This document shows positions 32,456-45,661 of a DNA stretch of 64,000 nucleotides, piece after piece (positions within the stretch are counted from its first letter, which is position 1; each line of letters begins with the position of its first letter). A program made the position numbers and the translations under genes. The notes beneath the pieces were generated by a model, which was given only the letters and a program-made list of their open reading frames with translations, searched no databases and was not told the DNA's origin. The DNA is from Acephala macrosclerotiorum. Its lineage: Eukaryota > Ascomycota > Leotiomycetes > Helotiales > Mollisiaceae. The stretch is from contig MU119358.1 of NCBI GenBank assembly GCA_014904845.1, positions 62,001-126,000 on the forward strand, written 5' to 3'.

Positions 32456-35400
32456 AGTGTATAAACCAACGACTGCGGACGGATTCCCCAATCGAATTGT
32501 GCAGAGCAATCCGAGGCTCCATACCCACCGAAACCCGACCACATCCACCACTCCTTTAATCACTCTCACACGATACCTAATACCCCTGTTAATCTCTGCG
32601 ACTGGGCGTATACTGGACGACGTTATGAAACCACTCCATGCCTTAGCGAAGCAGGTGTTCGTTGCTGGACTTTTGGATCGGATCCAAGCGTCAAGATCCT
32701 GTCAGCTGGTTGCGAGATATGATTCTGTGCTGAATAATTCTTCTTTTTCCAATTTCTTTGTTTGTATGGGCGGTCGTTATTGCATTGCCTGCTGCTCTGT
32801 TTTGTTGGGGCGCCTTTTGCTCAGGCTCTTCGCGATGATATCCTACCGAGACAACCGTGGTTCCAGGCCTCTTCTTCACCCATCAATCGATCAACCCCTG
32901 CGCACCTTTTTCTTTCCCTCCATGTCGTTTTCATTGCTCAATATTACAAAAAGCTTGAGTTATTTCGGTGGGGGTGGGCTGCTGTTGATGTGGTGTGGTG
33001 TATGGGGAAGGGTTGGGAGCGGAGGAGTCTCCGAATATTTGTGTGTGGTGGTGTCCAAGTCGATAAGAAATTCCAGGACTTGCCTGCACGATACCATTGG
33101 TTATGTGTAGATAGTCAGTTGGAGCCGTCATTCTCATGATGAAGCAGTTGCGGAAGGACTGAACTGGACTGTTTCTTCGGTTCGTCAAGCATTGTTTGTT
33201 GCTGCTTCGTCATTACAAATTCTGATATTGGCGTTGGCCTGGAATCAAACCAAACAAACAATGCTTGTAACATAGTCTAAGATGCATCCTCCATAGAAAA
33301 TAATTATGTATGAACGTTCTCTTGTGTTTGGGAATGTATCTTTCTGGTGTGGTATCTGTACTGGCTCGGAGACTGGGCTTGATGTCTACATTTATACTCA
33401 TGAGTAGGCGGCCAAACCCTTTATGAAAGGCTCGGTAGGTACGGAGGTACGGATGCCGAGCTATGATAATGTCCACACGTATACAAGTACCTCACCCTAG
33501 TTCCAAGACGGCGGAGTCACAGATCTTAGGTAGCGCTGCGGCTGCGGTATATCGTCACCAACGTTTGGGGCGTTGTGTGGGTGTGGGGACGGTAGTTCAT
33601 GTCGGGGTTCGTATTTTTCGCTATACAATACTTGCCTGACGTACTTGGTGCAGGAGTGTAGGATGGAGTGGAATGGAGCGGAAGGGAGAGTACATGAGGG
33701 GTGTGCATGCAGATGGATGGATGTAGCTGCAGATACGGGATGCAGGTTATGATGGAGGTGGAGTTGGAGGAATGAGGTTTTGAGTTTGTTTAAGCGAGCA
33801 TTTCTCGTGTTGAAGATTTAGAGTGTGAAGAGGGTCAAGGACAGCAAAATTGAAACTACATCTAAGTCTGAACGATCGCGAGATCGGTCGGTCTCTACAC
33901 GCTCCATCGATGTCACGATTCAGCTGAGCGGATGTTCTCATGACCAAAGTACTTTCAAGGAAGATAGATGGCTTTAGCCCTAAGTAAAGATGGGTGTGAA
34001 AGCCGAAGAGACTGGGAATTCCCCGTTCTTTCCGGCTTCAAAGTTCGTATTGCACCCTGATAATCATGCGTATAAAACTCCGAAGGACTATATTTAAATC
34101 AAGTCTCAGCTGTGTAGATGTGGCGTTGGGGGATAGCCTATGACCAATATACTGTCAAGGAACATATCTCTTTTCGACTCCAGATACCATCTTGCTCCTG
34201 GGAATGGGCTTGTTAAGAATGCGGTTATGATCGCTGGCCTTGTTTGATGTTCGAAGTTTTAAGGTCCAGGCCTAATGTTAGCACCCATTGGCTACTGCAG
34301 AGTCCTATGCGTGTGAAACGGGGGCGGCGCGAAAACATGCCATAACTAGGGACCGTCGACTTTCGGATCTATGGTGTGGGACATGGATGGCTGTGTCTTG
34401 CAGTCTTTGTGTTTCTGTAGATGTGCCACTCGAGTACCGAGTCGGGTTGCTGCTGATATGATGTATTTGATAGATTGTACAAACAGACTGATTAGATAGA
34501 TTGATTATTTGGACGGACACTTGGTACCACGGTCAGAAACGTATTAATATATGATTTCATATATCTTAGATCTCTTTTCTGTGTCTGAATTGGGAGTACA
34601 CACAATCTGAACGAACAGCAAACTTTCATGCGAACATCAGAATTGGGAAGAAAATCAGTAAAGCTTCAACAGACTACTGTCTGGCATAGCAAAACGAGGA
34701 GAAGCGCGCGACTACTTCGAAAAAGAATCCGACATTGACACAATTGACAAGTGTGCTTCTACGAGCCAGATCCTTGGACATCTTGGACACCTTGACGCCG
34801 TTGGAGAATTTCTGCAGCTCTGCGACGTTGCTGCACCCCACCTCCTGACCTCCAGTCCGGCATTGCTGGCTTGCATAACGCACCCGCAAGGTACCGAGAA
34901 AAAAGGAAATGGGAAAATATCCATTCCTGTATGCATCATATCGAGACGTCCAACATTTGTGTTCTTGATCGCGCAGTATATTGTAATTTCGTTTCTCTGC
35001 GCCCTCATCAACAACACCAAATCGCATACGACCAAGTGGGACTTCTACCTCTCAAAATAGGCCGCAAACCCACTTTCACCGTAAAAGCCACAACTCCCTC
35101 ATCACGGCATCTAACTCAGGACTGCCGGGAACCCATACCCAACGCAGAGGCATAAGAGCCGCCGACAAGGCTAAGATTGGGCTGAAACAACCTCCTTACA
35201 TCACCTCTCCTCCTTTTCCCACGCGGGACCACCGCACGCGACTTTCTATTCTTGGCGACGTGCGCATCTGTTAGAGATCTATTCAGGCTAGCCGCACCAG
35301 CACCTCCTGGCCGAGGGATCATCGTATGTGCTTTCCTACTTTGCGAAGACAGGTCACAGCAGCAAGAGTACCGGACTAGGGCAAGGATTTCGGGAAAAAG

Positions 35401-35628
35401 CTCGGATCCACTCCTTCCAGAAGACACGCGCTTTACTTCTTCCCCTCTCTTCGTGGCCAATCCTACCCTCTCCTGCCCTGTCCATCGTGTCACACCAGTC
35501 AAGTCGCGAGCTCAGATCTCCCTCTCCTCTCCTCAGCTCAGCTACCCTCTCCTATCCCAAGTCCGGCGCATAGACAGCACACATATAAGACAGTCCCTTC
35601 CACACCACCCGCCCTTTCCCTCGAAAAG
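32456..35628. other. Long intergenic region between G-beta and phosducin-like genes
   Basis: About 3.2 kb with no supported gene. The first few hundred bases are likely G-beta 3' UTR, and 35150-35625 is CT-rich and probably the 5' leader of the phosducin-like gene. Overlapping frames on both strands at 34674-35035 have no recognisable motifs. I see no RNA gene. Confidence 0.4.
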
Positions 35629-36563
35629 ATGGCATCACGAACAGCTGCACAAGAAGAATTCGATTCGATAATATATAAAGCCTCTCGTTCGGACCGACTC
35701 TCACACCACCCATCTGATCTCGACGACTATAGATCCGACCTCAAGAACGGAGACGAAGACAGAGACGAAGAAGACGAGTTTAGAAATAGAAAGATAGAAG
35801 AAAGCATGCGAATGCCACTCCTTGATCCGCGCGGTGGTCCCATGCACCTCCCGCATCGAGACTTTGATTCTGGCCGCACAACTGGCGTAAAGGGCGTCAT
35901 TGCCGATGCGAGGAGCTTTGAAGAGGCGAGGAAGAATGGGGGTTGGGGTAGGTCTAGGGAGAGGAGTTCTAGTCGGCTGAATAACTCGAGGGTGGATAAG
36001 AGGGCTAGCACGATGAGCTTTTTGAAGGATGATGGGGAGGGGAGTGAGAGCGAGGACGAGGAGTTCATTGAGAGGTGGAGGCAGCAGAGGAGGGAGGAGC
36101 TGCTAAGTGAGGGAAGAGACATCAGAAACCGGAGGACGAGTCCGAGTGTGAGGCGGTATGGCAGATTCGACGAGGTCGACGCATTAGGATATTTGGATGC
36201 TATTGAGAAGGTTACGAGGGATACTGTTGTGGTTGTCTTTGTCTACGATTCCGAGGTTTGTCTCCCCCTTCTGCTCCTTCCTTGCTGTTCAGAGCAAACG
36301 CTAATTCTTCCCAGTGCCCAGTCTCCCAACTCATCTCCGACGCACTCACCCCCCTCGTCCCCATGAACCCCTCCATCCATTTCGTCCGCGTCCACTACAC
36401 CGACATCGAATTCGACAATGCCGGCGTCCCCGCCGTCCTCGGATACAAGAACCAAGGGGACTTGTTCGCGAACCTCACATATATCATTGATCAGATACCC
36501 GACGATACGTTATTCGATACTAAGGCTTTGGAGAATGTTCTGAGGAAACATAAGATCCTATAG
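35629..36563 (+). CDS. Phosducin-like protein (PhLP), G-beta chaperone
   Basis: Exons 35629-36255 and 36315-36563 with a 59-bp phase-0 intron, giving 291 residues. The acidic/charged N-terminal half (residues 1-170) includes two polar helices (EDRDEEDEFRNRKIEE and SESEDEEFIERWRQQRREEL); the second is the family's G-beta-contacting helix region. The C-terminal half is the thioredoxin-like phosducin domain: RYGRFDEVDALGYLDAIEK, VVVVFVYDSE, then CPVSQLISDAL, HFVRVHYTDIEF and GVPAVLGYKNQGDL. No CxxC redox pair is present, as expected. Phosducin-like proteins work with the CCT chaperonin to fold and assemble G-beta-gamma; in Cryphonectria the homologue BDM-1 is needed for G-beta stability. A G-beta gene lies 3.2 kb upstream on the same strand. 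Confidence 0.93.
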
Positions 36564-37432
36564 TCTTCCTACATCTACTCCACAATACGAGGTAGTTGAG
36601 ACATCTTATTGCTAGGCTATATGTGTGTTGGCTATACCTTTCTTTGCTCTCACGAACGGACGGATATCGCAATGTACTACTAGATATGATTACGACCGAA
36701 GAATCTCTCGGAATTGAGCGTGGCGTTTTTCATAGACTTAGGTTTTTTCTGGGTGGCAGGCGAGACGGGTATGGGCATGGCTTTACTTGATACACTGAGA
36801 TTCGATCATTGCGTACCTTCGCATGAAATTACAAAACAATACCCTCTTTTTCTGTCAAGATCATCGCTCTGTGCTTCCAAACCAACAGTCTTGAATCGCA
36901 CTCTGGCCACCGCTCTATTGATCAGGTCATCGTGAAGAAAAACCGTACAGTAGTCTCGTCTCATGATCAGATCATCACATCCAACAATCTTGTCTTTATC
37001 CTATCTCGGCTGTTGGGAGTTGTCAAACTTTAAAAAAAAGGCTATGATAAACACTACCGTCTCACTATCCTGTACTACTGCACTCACCAAAGCGGCTTCT
37101 CCCGCTCGTCCCGTCTCTTCAACGTGAGGCTAAATCTTAGCTTGCATTCAGTACCGCAAAGTCAAATGTCTCGTCTCACTTCCGCCTAGGACATGTAAGA
37201 CATATAATCTGGTGCAGCCTGAATTGGGAAGGAGTTGACGAGCCGTTGGTGAAAATGTGTTCATTTGAAAAATCTACAGCAACTAAGACAATGGAAGGCT
37301 GCTTTGGTTTTCGGAAGCTGTCATTGCTAGAGATCTTGTCCCAAAACGCCAGTAACGAGAAACTAGAGCAAAGCAACAGTACACCCGCATCAAAACATCA
37401 TTCAGCACCACACAACGCTTCTCAACAACAAC
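36564..37432. other. Convergent intergenic region
   Basis: Lies between the 3' ends of the phosducin-like gene and the large Zn-cluster regulator. No gene or repeat recognised; mostly 3' untranslated sequence. Confidence 0.35.
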
Positions 37433-40400
37433 TCAGAACCCACCATCTCCAAACGTCGGATTATCCAGCGCCATAAAATCCAACAAATCCATCCCACCGA
37501 TATTTACCCCCTCCGCCGTCTGCGTAACACCCTGGTCGTTAATATGCTGATAGAACGCCGTTCCCGGCGGAAGATACCACATTTCGTTATTGCCACCTGC
37601 GCTCCAATCACCAGCCGCGGAGCCAAAGACATCCTGCATGTCGCCGTAATTGGATCCGGGAGCTTGGTTGTAGGGCGTGCCGGGGGCGGGGAAGAAGGAG
37701 CCGGAATTGAGGTCGAAGGGGGTTGCTGAGACGTTGAGATCTGACGTACAGGATGATTTGTTAGTTTCAATTGGGATTTGGAATGGATGGATGGGGAGGG
37801 GAAGGTGAGACGAACCTGTATTGCCCATGTAATTGGGTGTCCCGGCATTCCATTCTCGGATCATGTCCGCTTGCTCCGCTTTCGTTCTCTTTGCGTTTGG
37901 TTCGTGGTGCATGACAGGACTGCGGTTTCTGCTTAGGTTCTCTGGTGGCGGGGGACCTGTGGGCGCGCTGATGAAGCGGCTTCGGAGACGGGAGGTGAGG
38001 GTTTCGAGGAGATCTGCGAAACGGATACCGAGATGTACGTCATCGACTACGCAGTTCCGTAAGGCATCGACTGCTTTGTCCATCAGCCCTATGCTGATTT
38101 CGACGTCGGCCTTGGAGGCACCCAGTGCGAATGTTTTGAGTAGGAACATGGCGCCGCTGATGATGCGGAAGTAGCTGCGGACGGGAGCGTGCTTGAGATA
38201 GTCTCCTGGTAAAAGTCCATCTACGACGGTTCTAAGAAGACTTCGACTGCCGTCAACGACTTCACGAACATACTCTTGATCTGCTTTGGTGAAGCCGCCC
38301 AGTCTTGCGAGAGGGAGTTTTCCATAGTAGTTTTGAGTTTCCGGCGAAAGAACATTTCCGTTGGTTGTAGCCCCAGGAGGGTTTGAGTTGTTGCCGGCAT
38401 TGTTCGTGCATCTCTCTACTACAGCTTGCAATGACAGCGAGTTAACATATATTCGAACATACTCGTACTCGATGGACAAGATATGTCGCATGTATGGTGG
38501 TAAGCGGAATCTGTCGAATTCTTTTCGCCATCCGGCGAGAAGGGGTTGGAACTCCTTCAAAAGCTCGATGTAGCTACCATCTTGGATGATCTTGGTGGTA
38601 TATTGTCTTGACTTGAACAACTTCTCATTGCCAATTCGCATGGCATTGCTGATACCTGCCCAACAATGGATGATCTGATCATCCAGCTCCAGGTCCGGGA
38701 TGTAGCTGAATGTGTTTGATACCGAGGTGTTGGTCTCGGGCGTCTTGCCATCCATCGACGCCCGTCTCTTACGAGGGGCAAAGACGATGTCTGTAACACG
38801 CAAGTTCTCGGGTACCATGTTGGTCCATCCAAGACGTCCCGCGAGTTGAGTAACGTATATCAGGAGAAGTCTCTTGATCCTCCCAGCTCTCTCGCGATAG
38901 GATTGATCGTCGTATTCTGGTCGAGTCATTTCGCCACCGGCAGCCAACAGCTCCTCAATGTTGTCGAAAACACCAAGTTCATATGAAAGCCCCATAGCCG
39001 TGCTCAGAAGCATCCAACACATGCGGTCACTTCTCCAAGCAGGTTCGAGCCAGCTTTCAATTCTCTTTCCTCCAACTCCTCTAGGAACCCGAGCACCAGC
39101 TTCATCATCCGTGCTATAAGTGTCTGAGACCTCGTAGTTTGGGAGCATGAGTTCGTCGGTAGCTTCAGCAGGTGGGAAGTGAAGAGCGCGTGGATGCCAC
39201 TCCGTGAGCATCATTAGACTCTCGATCGTGCCTAAAGTCCTCAGACTTCCTTTTCTCAAGCCTCGCCATGGAGCAGTGCTAGAAGTTTGCGCTTCGGAAT
39301 CTGCTCCAGATCCGCAAAACCCTCCTCCAAATGCCTCTTGGCCCCAAAGACATCTCTCAATCATGCCCCTCAGATATGTCCAGAGCTGCTCATGAATCGC
39401 ATGTGACCGGCAGTGGCCTCCCGGTCCCGTGATTTGCTTATATCGAGACGCAATTGTCAAGAGAGTTACTGTCAAGATGGGCTCTTCGGTCAGTAACGTG
39501 TTGTGCGTGCCAGGATCACGGAAGGTTGGAGGAGATATAGGAGTTAATGGAGAAAGGTAGGCGTAATAGCTAGTACAGTTAGCCACACTCGCTGTGATTG
39601 AAGACGAGATACGTACTAATCAATGTAGTCAATCGCCTCAGGAGGAGTAAACCATCCGGCTCGTACAAATCTGAATCTTGCCCAAGCCTTGATTGCATCT
39701 TTGTAGCCTTGCTCTTGCGTTCTTTCAGGTCTCTCTAGCCCTTCCGTTGCTAATGCAGGGTCGATTACTGCTTCACGTCGTGGTTCTGGAGGACGCATGA
39801 GATGGTCTGGGAAAGCTTGATTACTGCTTCGTGACGGTGGAGGTAAGGATTGGTGTATGGAAGAGTTATTGTTCAAGAGTGGTGAAAGTTGACTGCTACT
39901 CCGTTCTCTCCTGTGACCAGGATTATTCGTGGCAGCTTTGTAGAGAAGATCCAAAGCATCGTGGGGTCCTACAGAATGTTAGTATTTTGTTTGATCCCTG
40001 AAGTTGTCATCTCTGGAGGGCGAATGTTCGAATCTTGTCACGGACATTCTACATGGCCATAATATCTATCAATGGCTTAGACAACATCGACCTTACAACG
40101 TCGATTGTTCTCTGAGACATTGTAAGTATTCTCGCTTTCCTGCGGAAGCTTGCAGATGGACAATGTCTATTGTTCCAAGACCTCGAGTATGTCGACGACG
40201 ACAAAGCGAAACAAAATATAGGCTCACCATAAACTTCTCGTCGCATCACCTCCTGCGCCTCCGGATTATCTAGCTGCGTATTCGGTCCATCTCCATATTC
40301 CTCATTGGCGCTATTGTCACCTCTCTCGCCTTGGTTCGGCCGCCGCAGAGGCTGCGGACGTCCAATCGAACCCCCAGGCGTCAGCGGTGGTCCAGGAATT

Positions 40401-40889
40401 GGAGCATTATCGGCATAAGACACAGATGCGCGAGCAGGAGCTCCCATCGAGGACTGTCTATTCGGGGCCGGCGGAGAGCCTTGCACCATTTTTCTTCCAT
40501 TTCGAATCATGTAATCGTCCTGGTCGTAGCCATCGAGGCTATCTGCGCCGCCATCATCGTGCTTGCGCTTCCTCCTCGTCGCAGAGAAGAAGCACTCCTT
40601 GCTTTCTCTTCTACAGCGCACGCAGGGCGGATCGCTAGGGTTATCGACACTTCCTAGGTCGCATTTCACTTTGCGGCGACGACATGGTATGCAGGCCTGA
40701 TAGACTCTTTTGTGTTGTGGAGGTTGCTGTCCTTGTGGTTGTGGGGCTGCGGGGGAGGCACTCGAGCCATTGGAGCTCTCAGCATGTAGAGGGTATTGTA
40801 ATGTCCTGGACTGAATGGTTCATTAGCTGTGAACTGTCTGCAAGACTGACTATCTGTACCTGGGTGTCGTAGCTCGGTGCGCTCGACAT
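37433..40889 (-). CDS. Zn(II)2Cys6 transcription factor, large (about 1033 residues)
   Basis: Exons on the minus strand: 40889-40860, 40810-40228, 39968-39617 and 39569-37433. The first intron is fixed by the frame leading to the cluster [17 protein letters not shown], which continues through [16 protein letters not shown]. This cluster has a long C3-C4 spacing ([12 protein letters not shown]), a hallmark of a subgroup that includes Aro80-like and related nitrogen/aromatic regulators; I would not name an orthologue. RRKRK just after it is a nuclear signal. The middle-homology (fungal_trans) domain spans about residues 320-760, opening with a [16 protein letters not shown] block and including [10 protein letters not shown]. 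The C-terminus is Asn/Gly/Pro-rich and may be an activation region. A 75-nt GT/AG segment (37815-37741) keeps the frame whether spliced or not (1008 versus 1033 residues). Targets are unknown. Confidence 0.85.
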
Positions 40890-41525
40890 TGTGAGGTCAA
40901 ATTAGGTGGCTAGAGTCGGCTTTGTATCGGGTTGAAGCGCAAAACGATGCTCGGGATGTACAACGCGGTCGCATAAAGTGGTCTGACTGTTACCGAAATC
41001 CCATGGCCCCGTGAAACCCAATTCCGGCAGGAAACGTGGTGGAAGAGACGGAAGATTGTTGTAGAAGTCGTGTTCCAAAGGAGTGGAAACTGATATCCGT
41101 TATCTGCCTTCCATTCTGGTACAATAGGGCTGCATTGCGCCTATTTTGTGTCACATGCACGGCAAGGAATCACCAAATATCAAACTTTCTACATGAGGAT
41201 TCTCGCTATTTCAGAGGAATTCAACATGAAAGTATATATTCTGCTTCACTATTCCTAGGCTATTGTTCAGTTGATGACCAAATGCACTGTCTGATCTTGA
41301 TACCGTGGTATTAAAAGGCTGCCCGGCGAGGACAGGGTGGAGATAGCTTCACTATCAAAATGGCAGATCCAGGTACTCGCTCGTAGGTAGGCCAGAAGAT
41401 ATTGCCAACAAAGTGGCCATTCCATGTCCCGGACCTGATCCGAGCATAGAGGGCAGCAGAAGCTGGTGCCCGTCTCCATCTTGTAGGCGGAGAAGTTGTC
41501 CGGCTCAATGATAGGGACCTAACCA
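40890..41525. other. Intergenic region, no gene recognised
   Basis: Promoter side of the large regulator and 3' flank of the cyclophilin gene. No coding or RNA signal. Confidence 0.35.
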
Positions 41526-43383
41526 TCACCAGCTATCAAAATTTCCGAATCCCCCGGATTTGATCTTCTTCTTGACAGGCTCTTCGAGCACGCCATCTTC
41601 GACATACGTGCTATTGGCTGTGTCTGCTGCAGCCGATTTCAAGTATTTTCCAACCCCACCAGACCCTTCTGCTTGTACGACGGTGCCATCATTCCTAATT
41701 CGCTTTCCCGTCCAGGTCGTCTTATCATCCTCCGTACCACCTTGCCTCCTAATCTCCTCTTTTTGCTTCTCCGCTTCGTCTTTTTCCCGCTTCTGCTTCT
41801 GGAATTCCTCGAATGGATCGACAAAAACCACTACATTCTCCATGACAATGTCGTCTAGTGGCCGGTTGCCGTCATCAACTGGAGCATTCTCTAATTTCGA
41901 TAATACATCCAGGCCACCAATAACTCGACCAAAAATAGTATGCTTTCGGTCGAGATGCTTTGCAGCTTTGTATGTGATGAAGAATTGACTCGAATTTGTA
42001 TTCTTCCCTTTGTTGGCCATACTCATGACACCTCTGGAATCGTGCGTCAGAGGTCCATCGAATTCGTCGTTGAAGTTCTTGCCCCAGATACTTGACCCGC
42101 CTTTGCCTGTACCAGTAGGATCACCACCTTGAATCATAAAATTCCTGATGTTTCGGTGAAATTTCACGCCGTTGTAATATCCCTTCTTAGCTAGGTGAAC
42201 GAAGTTCCATACAGCTCTTGGTGCAGTTTCCGTCTGGAGCTCGATGTTGATAGAACCTAGATTAGTCTCAATACGAGCGTAACCTTTGTTCTTGACCCTC
42301 TTTGGTCGAAGCATGTATTCCTCGTCGCTGAGCAATGCTCTCTCTCCACTGGTTTCAGGTGTGAGACCTGTAGACGTAAAACTTGCAGCTGCCTTTCCAG
42401 TCGTGTATTGGGCCGCATTGTATGCCATCTTCTTCTCTTGTACTATCGACGGCCTAGGTGGAGCCATTCCCTGCCCAGTCTTGGTCATCGCCTTCGACCG
42501 ATTGATATCCCCACCCGCTTCTCTTTCTCTCCTTGCCTTCTCGACAGCCTCTTTCGCCCTCAAGACCTTGTCTCCTACTCGTCCCAGCGCATCGATGTTC
42601 ACGCTTCCCTTCTGCCTCTCCTCCTCTTGCTCCTTGCTGAGCACAGTCTCTCCATCCTTCAAGAACTTGAACTTGCTCAAGTCTCGACTCTCGATATTCT
42701 GCGGATCCTGAAGTGTGATAATGTCTGATCTGCCAAATTCTCGATCATCAACCAAATCCAACCATATCTTCGGCTTAATGTTCAACCTCTCGACAGTCTC
42801 CCAAGCGAAGACATTCGCCTCACTCCCATGTCTGATCGCCACGATATGCGTATTATCCGTAAACACCTTGAAAGTGACAGGATCAACCATCTCGCCCTTC
42901 CCACCGCCTGCGCCACCTCCGCCGTCATGTGCGTCTGTGTCTCCATTCCGCGCAAAGTTGAGCTTGATCAAGTCTTTCTCTTTCAAGGGCTTCCCATTAA
43001 TAGGGTTCGTTCCATGCTTCGCTAGCCATTGACTTATGATCTCGACATCGAATATCGTGCCTTCTGCGGTGCAGACTGGGTGTTTGAATGGCTGGAGACT
43101 CGCGGCGCAGAAGTTGAAAGGCAGTCTTTTGAAAGATGAGCTATTTGGGGCTTTCTGTGAAACGTTCGAGCCTGCGCTAGCGGAGTAAGCGTCGGAGGAG
43201 GACCACTCTGAGTGCGTGATCTACGATGCGGTCAGCAATGGAACCAACAAGATGAGGGAGGAGCTGTTGATGGTAGGGAGGGCGGTTGTACTCACATAGA
43301 GTTTGTCAGTGCCTACAATGAACACCGGCGTCAGTTATTTTTCCATTACAGTGAGGAATAGAATGCGACCGACCTTTTCCCAT
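41526..43383 (-). CDS. cyp8: U-box cyclophilin, Cyp8/PPIL2 (Cyp60) type peptidyl-prolyl isomerase
   Basis: Exons on the minus strand: 43383-43374 (10 nt), 43312-43296 (17 nt) and 43220-41526, giving 573 residues. The two tiny first exons together give MGKGTDKLY, matching the conserved N-terminus of this family (MGKGTDKLYITHSEW). A U-box (about residues 40-115) contains PFKHPVCTAEGTIFDVEII, as expected for E3-type Cyp60. After a charged linker, the cyclophilin domain (about 315-475) has ARIETNLGSINIELQTETAP, FHRNIRNFMIQGGDPTGTG, SQFFITY and HLDRKHTIFGRVIGG, with the catalytic Arg and the FMxQG core intact. The C-terminus is Lys/Glu-rich and ends GGFGNFDSW. PPIL2-type proteins are nuclear, associate with the spliceosome and combine isomerase and ubiquitin-ligase modules. 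Confidence 0.94.
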
Positions 43384-44717
43384 TTTGATGTTGTTCCCTG
43401 CTCGACGTGGTATGGAGGTAGGAAGTTGAAGGTTGTTGACTTTTATTTCAAGAAGATCTTATCTTATCGCGGTTGTATGATGATCCGCATCCGACCTCAC
43501 TTTAGACGACATCTCTGTCTTCAATCTGTAAAACTTTGAATGAGATACGAAGCTGTACAGGTTGCTTCTTAGTTCACCCTCTTGTCCATCTTTGTGCTCC
43601 CAAGCAAACAAACAACAGTCCTTACTTCAGGCCTGACTACTCCTCTGCCCAGAATGTATCTCTCTAGTCTGCCTAGCTAGCAGCTCATCCTTTCCTTCCT
43701 AGAGACCACGGTACATGACCAGCATCTGCATATGGCTCAGCAACTAAATCTCTATCATGAGTAGTGTTATTTGACACAGATGCCATCTCGTTTTAAGACC
43801 ATCAGGCTGTCCTGGACTATTATGGGCGTTAAGCAACGACCCTTTGAGATCGCGAGGTTCTCTTTGAAACCGATGACTGGTGGACGAGAACAAACCAACT
43901 TCTTCTTCCTTAGCTAATTTGATTGCTGTGGGCGAGAACTTTGACCATAGCTACACCAACGTAGATGTTTCAATATCTTCTTTCTTGCTTGCATGCTGGC
44001 CAAGAATGAAAGAACAACGGTGTTTCATCTTCTCCCCACCTTGACAGGACAATCGGGACGGTTAAGCCATGCTAAGACGGAATATGCAGTACATTATCAT
44101 GGTATTAGCCAATGGCCTTCCTTGCTCGGAGATTATTGGCAGAGAAAGCCTAGATGAGGCTGGAACGCTGAGAACGTTGAGTCCGTATTGCAAGCTTTTG
44201 CATCAGCGACCCATTTGCAAGTCGAAAAGCTGCTCTGGAGCCTGCTTCTCGAAAGCAATGCCACTCAAACTTAAGGGGCTAAACAATTCATTTGAAATGA
44301 AGTGAAGCGAGTCCTTGCTCTTACTCTCCAATTACCTACTGCCTCCTACAAATAAGAGCAGCCCATATGATTGCGCCGGTGGTTTTCCAAGAAATATATA
44401 CTTGTAAACCTATAGACTCGGGCCAAGAACCAATTTCCAATTATCGCCCTCGATTATTATTGGTCTTTGTCCTCATCTAGCAAGCGGCCTTGGGTATGGA
44501 GTTACGGGGGTAGTCCTCGCTTAGTCGTGGAGCTGGCTATAGAATCCTCGTTCCCCACGACCCATTGCAAGAATTCCACAACAATTGCAATCGCAATTGA
44601 GCACAGCTTTTGCTTCTGTAAGCATATCCTCAGCTCCTCTATCGTGTCCTGCGGAACAGTCAACTGATAAAAGCTTGTGTTTAGGACACACGTGACACCC
44701 CTGTCGGCTGGTCAATC
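43384..44717. other. Intergenic region, no gene recognised
   Basis: About 1.3 kb with scattered short frames only. No recognisable domain, RNA or repeat. Confidence 0.35.
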
Positions 44718-45661
44718 ATGGCTTCTCGAGTTGAACAAAGCTGCCACCAGGTCATGGAGGACACCTGCGAGCGCATGATTGGAGACGTGAGTATCTATTG
44801 TCAATTTTTCCTTGCATTCATTAACAAGTTCATGCCAGGTTGCTGAGAAGCGGATGGATCAACCGAGCCAAGAGGGGCAATAGATTGAACACCTTCAGAC
44901 TTCAGCCATTGAGGGAGCAGGCCCATCTTCGACACAATATGTGGACTTTGGATCCCACGGTTTAGTTGTCGCGCAGCAGTCTCAACCCATGAACCACCCG
45001 TAGGCCGACACCCTTTCGTTTTTGATATCAGTACTGATATTTATGGCAGCCAACAAGGATGCGGGTCAAATATTGTGCAAGGCAGCCATGGTCGTAATTA
45101 CTCTTCCATCTCAGGACAGCCAAGCGGCTGTGCTCAAGTAAGGACACCTCCATATCTGGTGAAACGCAACTAAACGGCCTCTAGCGCCCTTCACAAACGT
45201 ATGGCGGACTTAACAGTGGCCTTTTAGGTCAAAGTCAAGACGATGTCGGCTTTACAGTAACCAAGATCACAAAGGACGGTAGTCGAATTCAACTTATCGG
45301 CCGACGGCATGGTGGAAAACATGGTTACAGATCGCCATGCAAGGATGCTCCTCATCCATCAGTGCAATTGAGTCAAATTCAACATGGACGAATGGGTGAA
45401 GTTCGCAGCCAACAGCGGGCTGTTCATGATCAACCTCCAAGCCGAGCCAAGAAACAACCACGTCCAGCCGGTCGATTCTTTGAGCAAAAGGTACAATCTG
45501 GGGATGCTTATGTGGTCCATCAAGTTATGGCTGCTTTGATTGATGCTGGCTATGGTCCCAACTCGAAATGGGGTGAGACGGATATTGTAGAGAACAAGGT
45601 CGAGGCTTTGGGTGAGGATGTTGGCGCTCAGGATGAGGACGTCGACATGAAGCATGACTGA
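44718..45661 (+). pseudogene. Uncharacterised gene, splice structure unresolved or decayed
   Basis: The ATG at 44718 begins MASRVEQSCHQVMEDTCERM and is followed by a good GT/AG intron (44787-44838). The next exon meets TAG in CAA TAG at about 44880, and a second TAG lies downstream in the same frame. A different frame is open from about 44925 to 45137 (including GCGSNIVQGSHGRNYSSISG). It then joins by a clean 47-bp intron (45138-45184) to a long open exon 45185-45661, whose protein is Gly/Gln/Arg/Lys-rich and ends in an acidic EDVGAQDEDVDMKHD tail. The 3' exons look real. The in-frame stops near the 5' end suggest either an unrecognised intron or decay. No family recognised. Confidence 0.4.

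Noticed and set aside
32427..33110. 227-codon plus-strand frame
   Set aside because: Overlaps the last G-beta exon and 3' UTR in another frame. No domain.
40018..40052. TTCGAATC resembling a tRNA B box
   Set aside because: No matching A box at a suitable distance; it lies in an intron of the large regulator.
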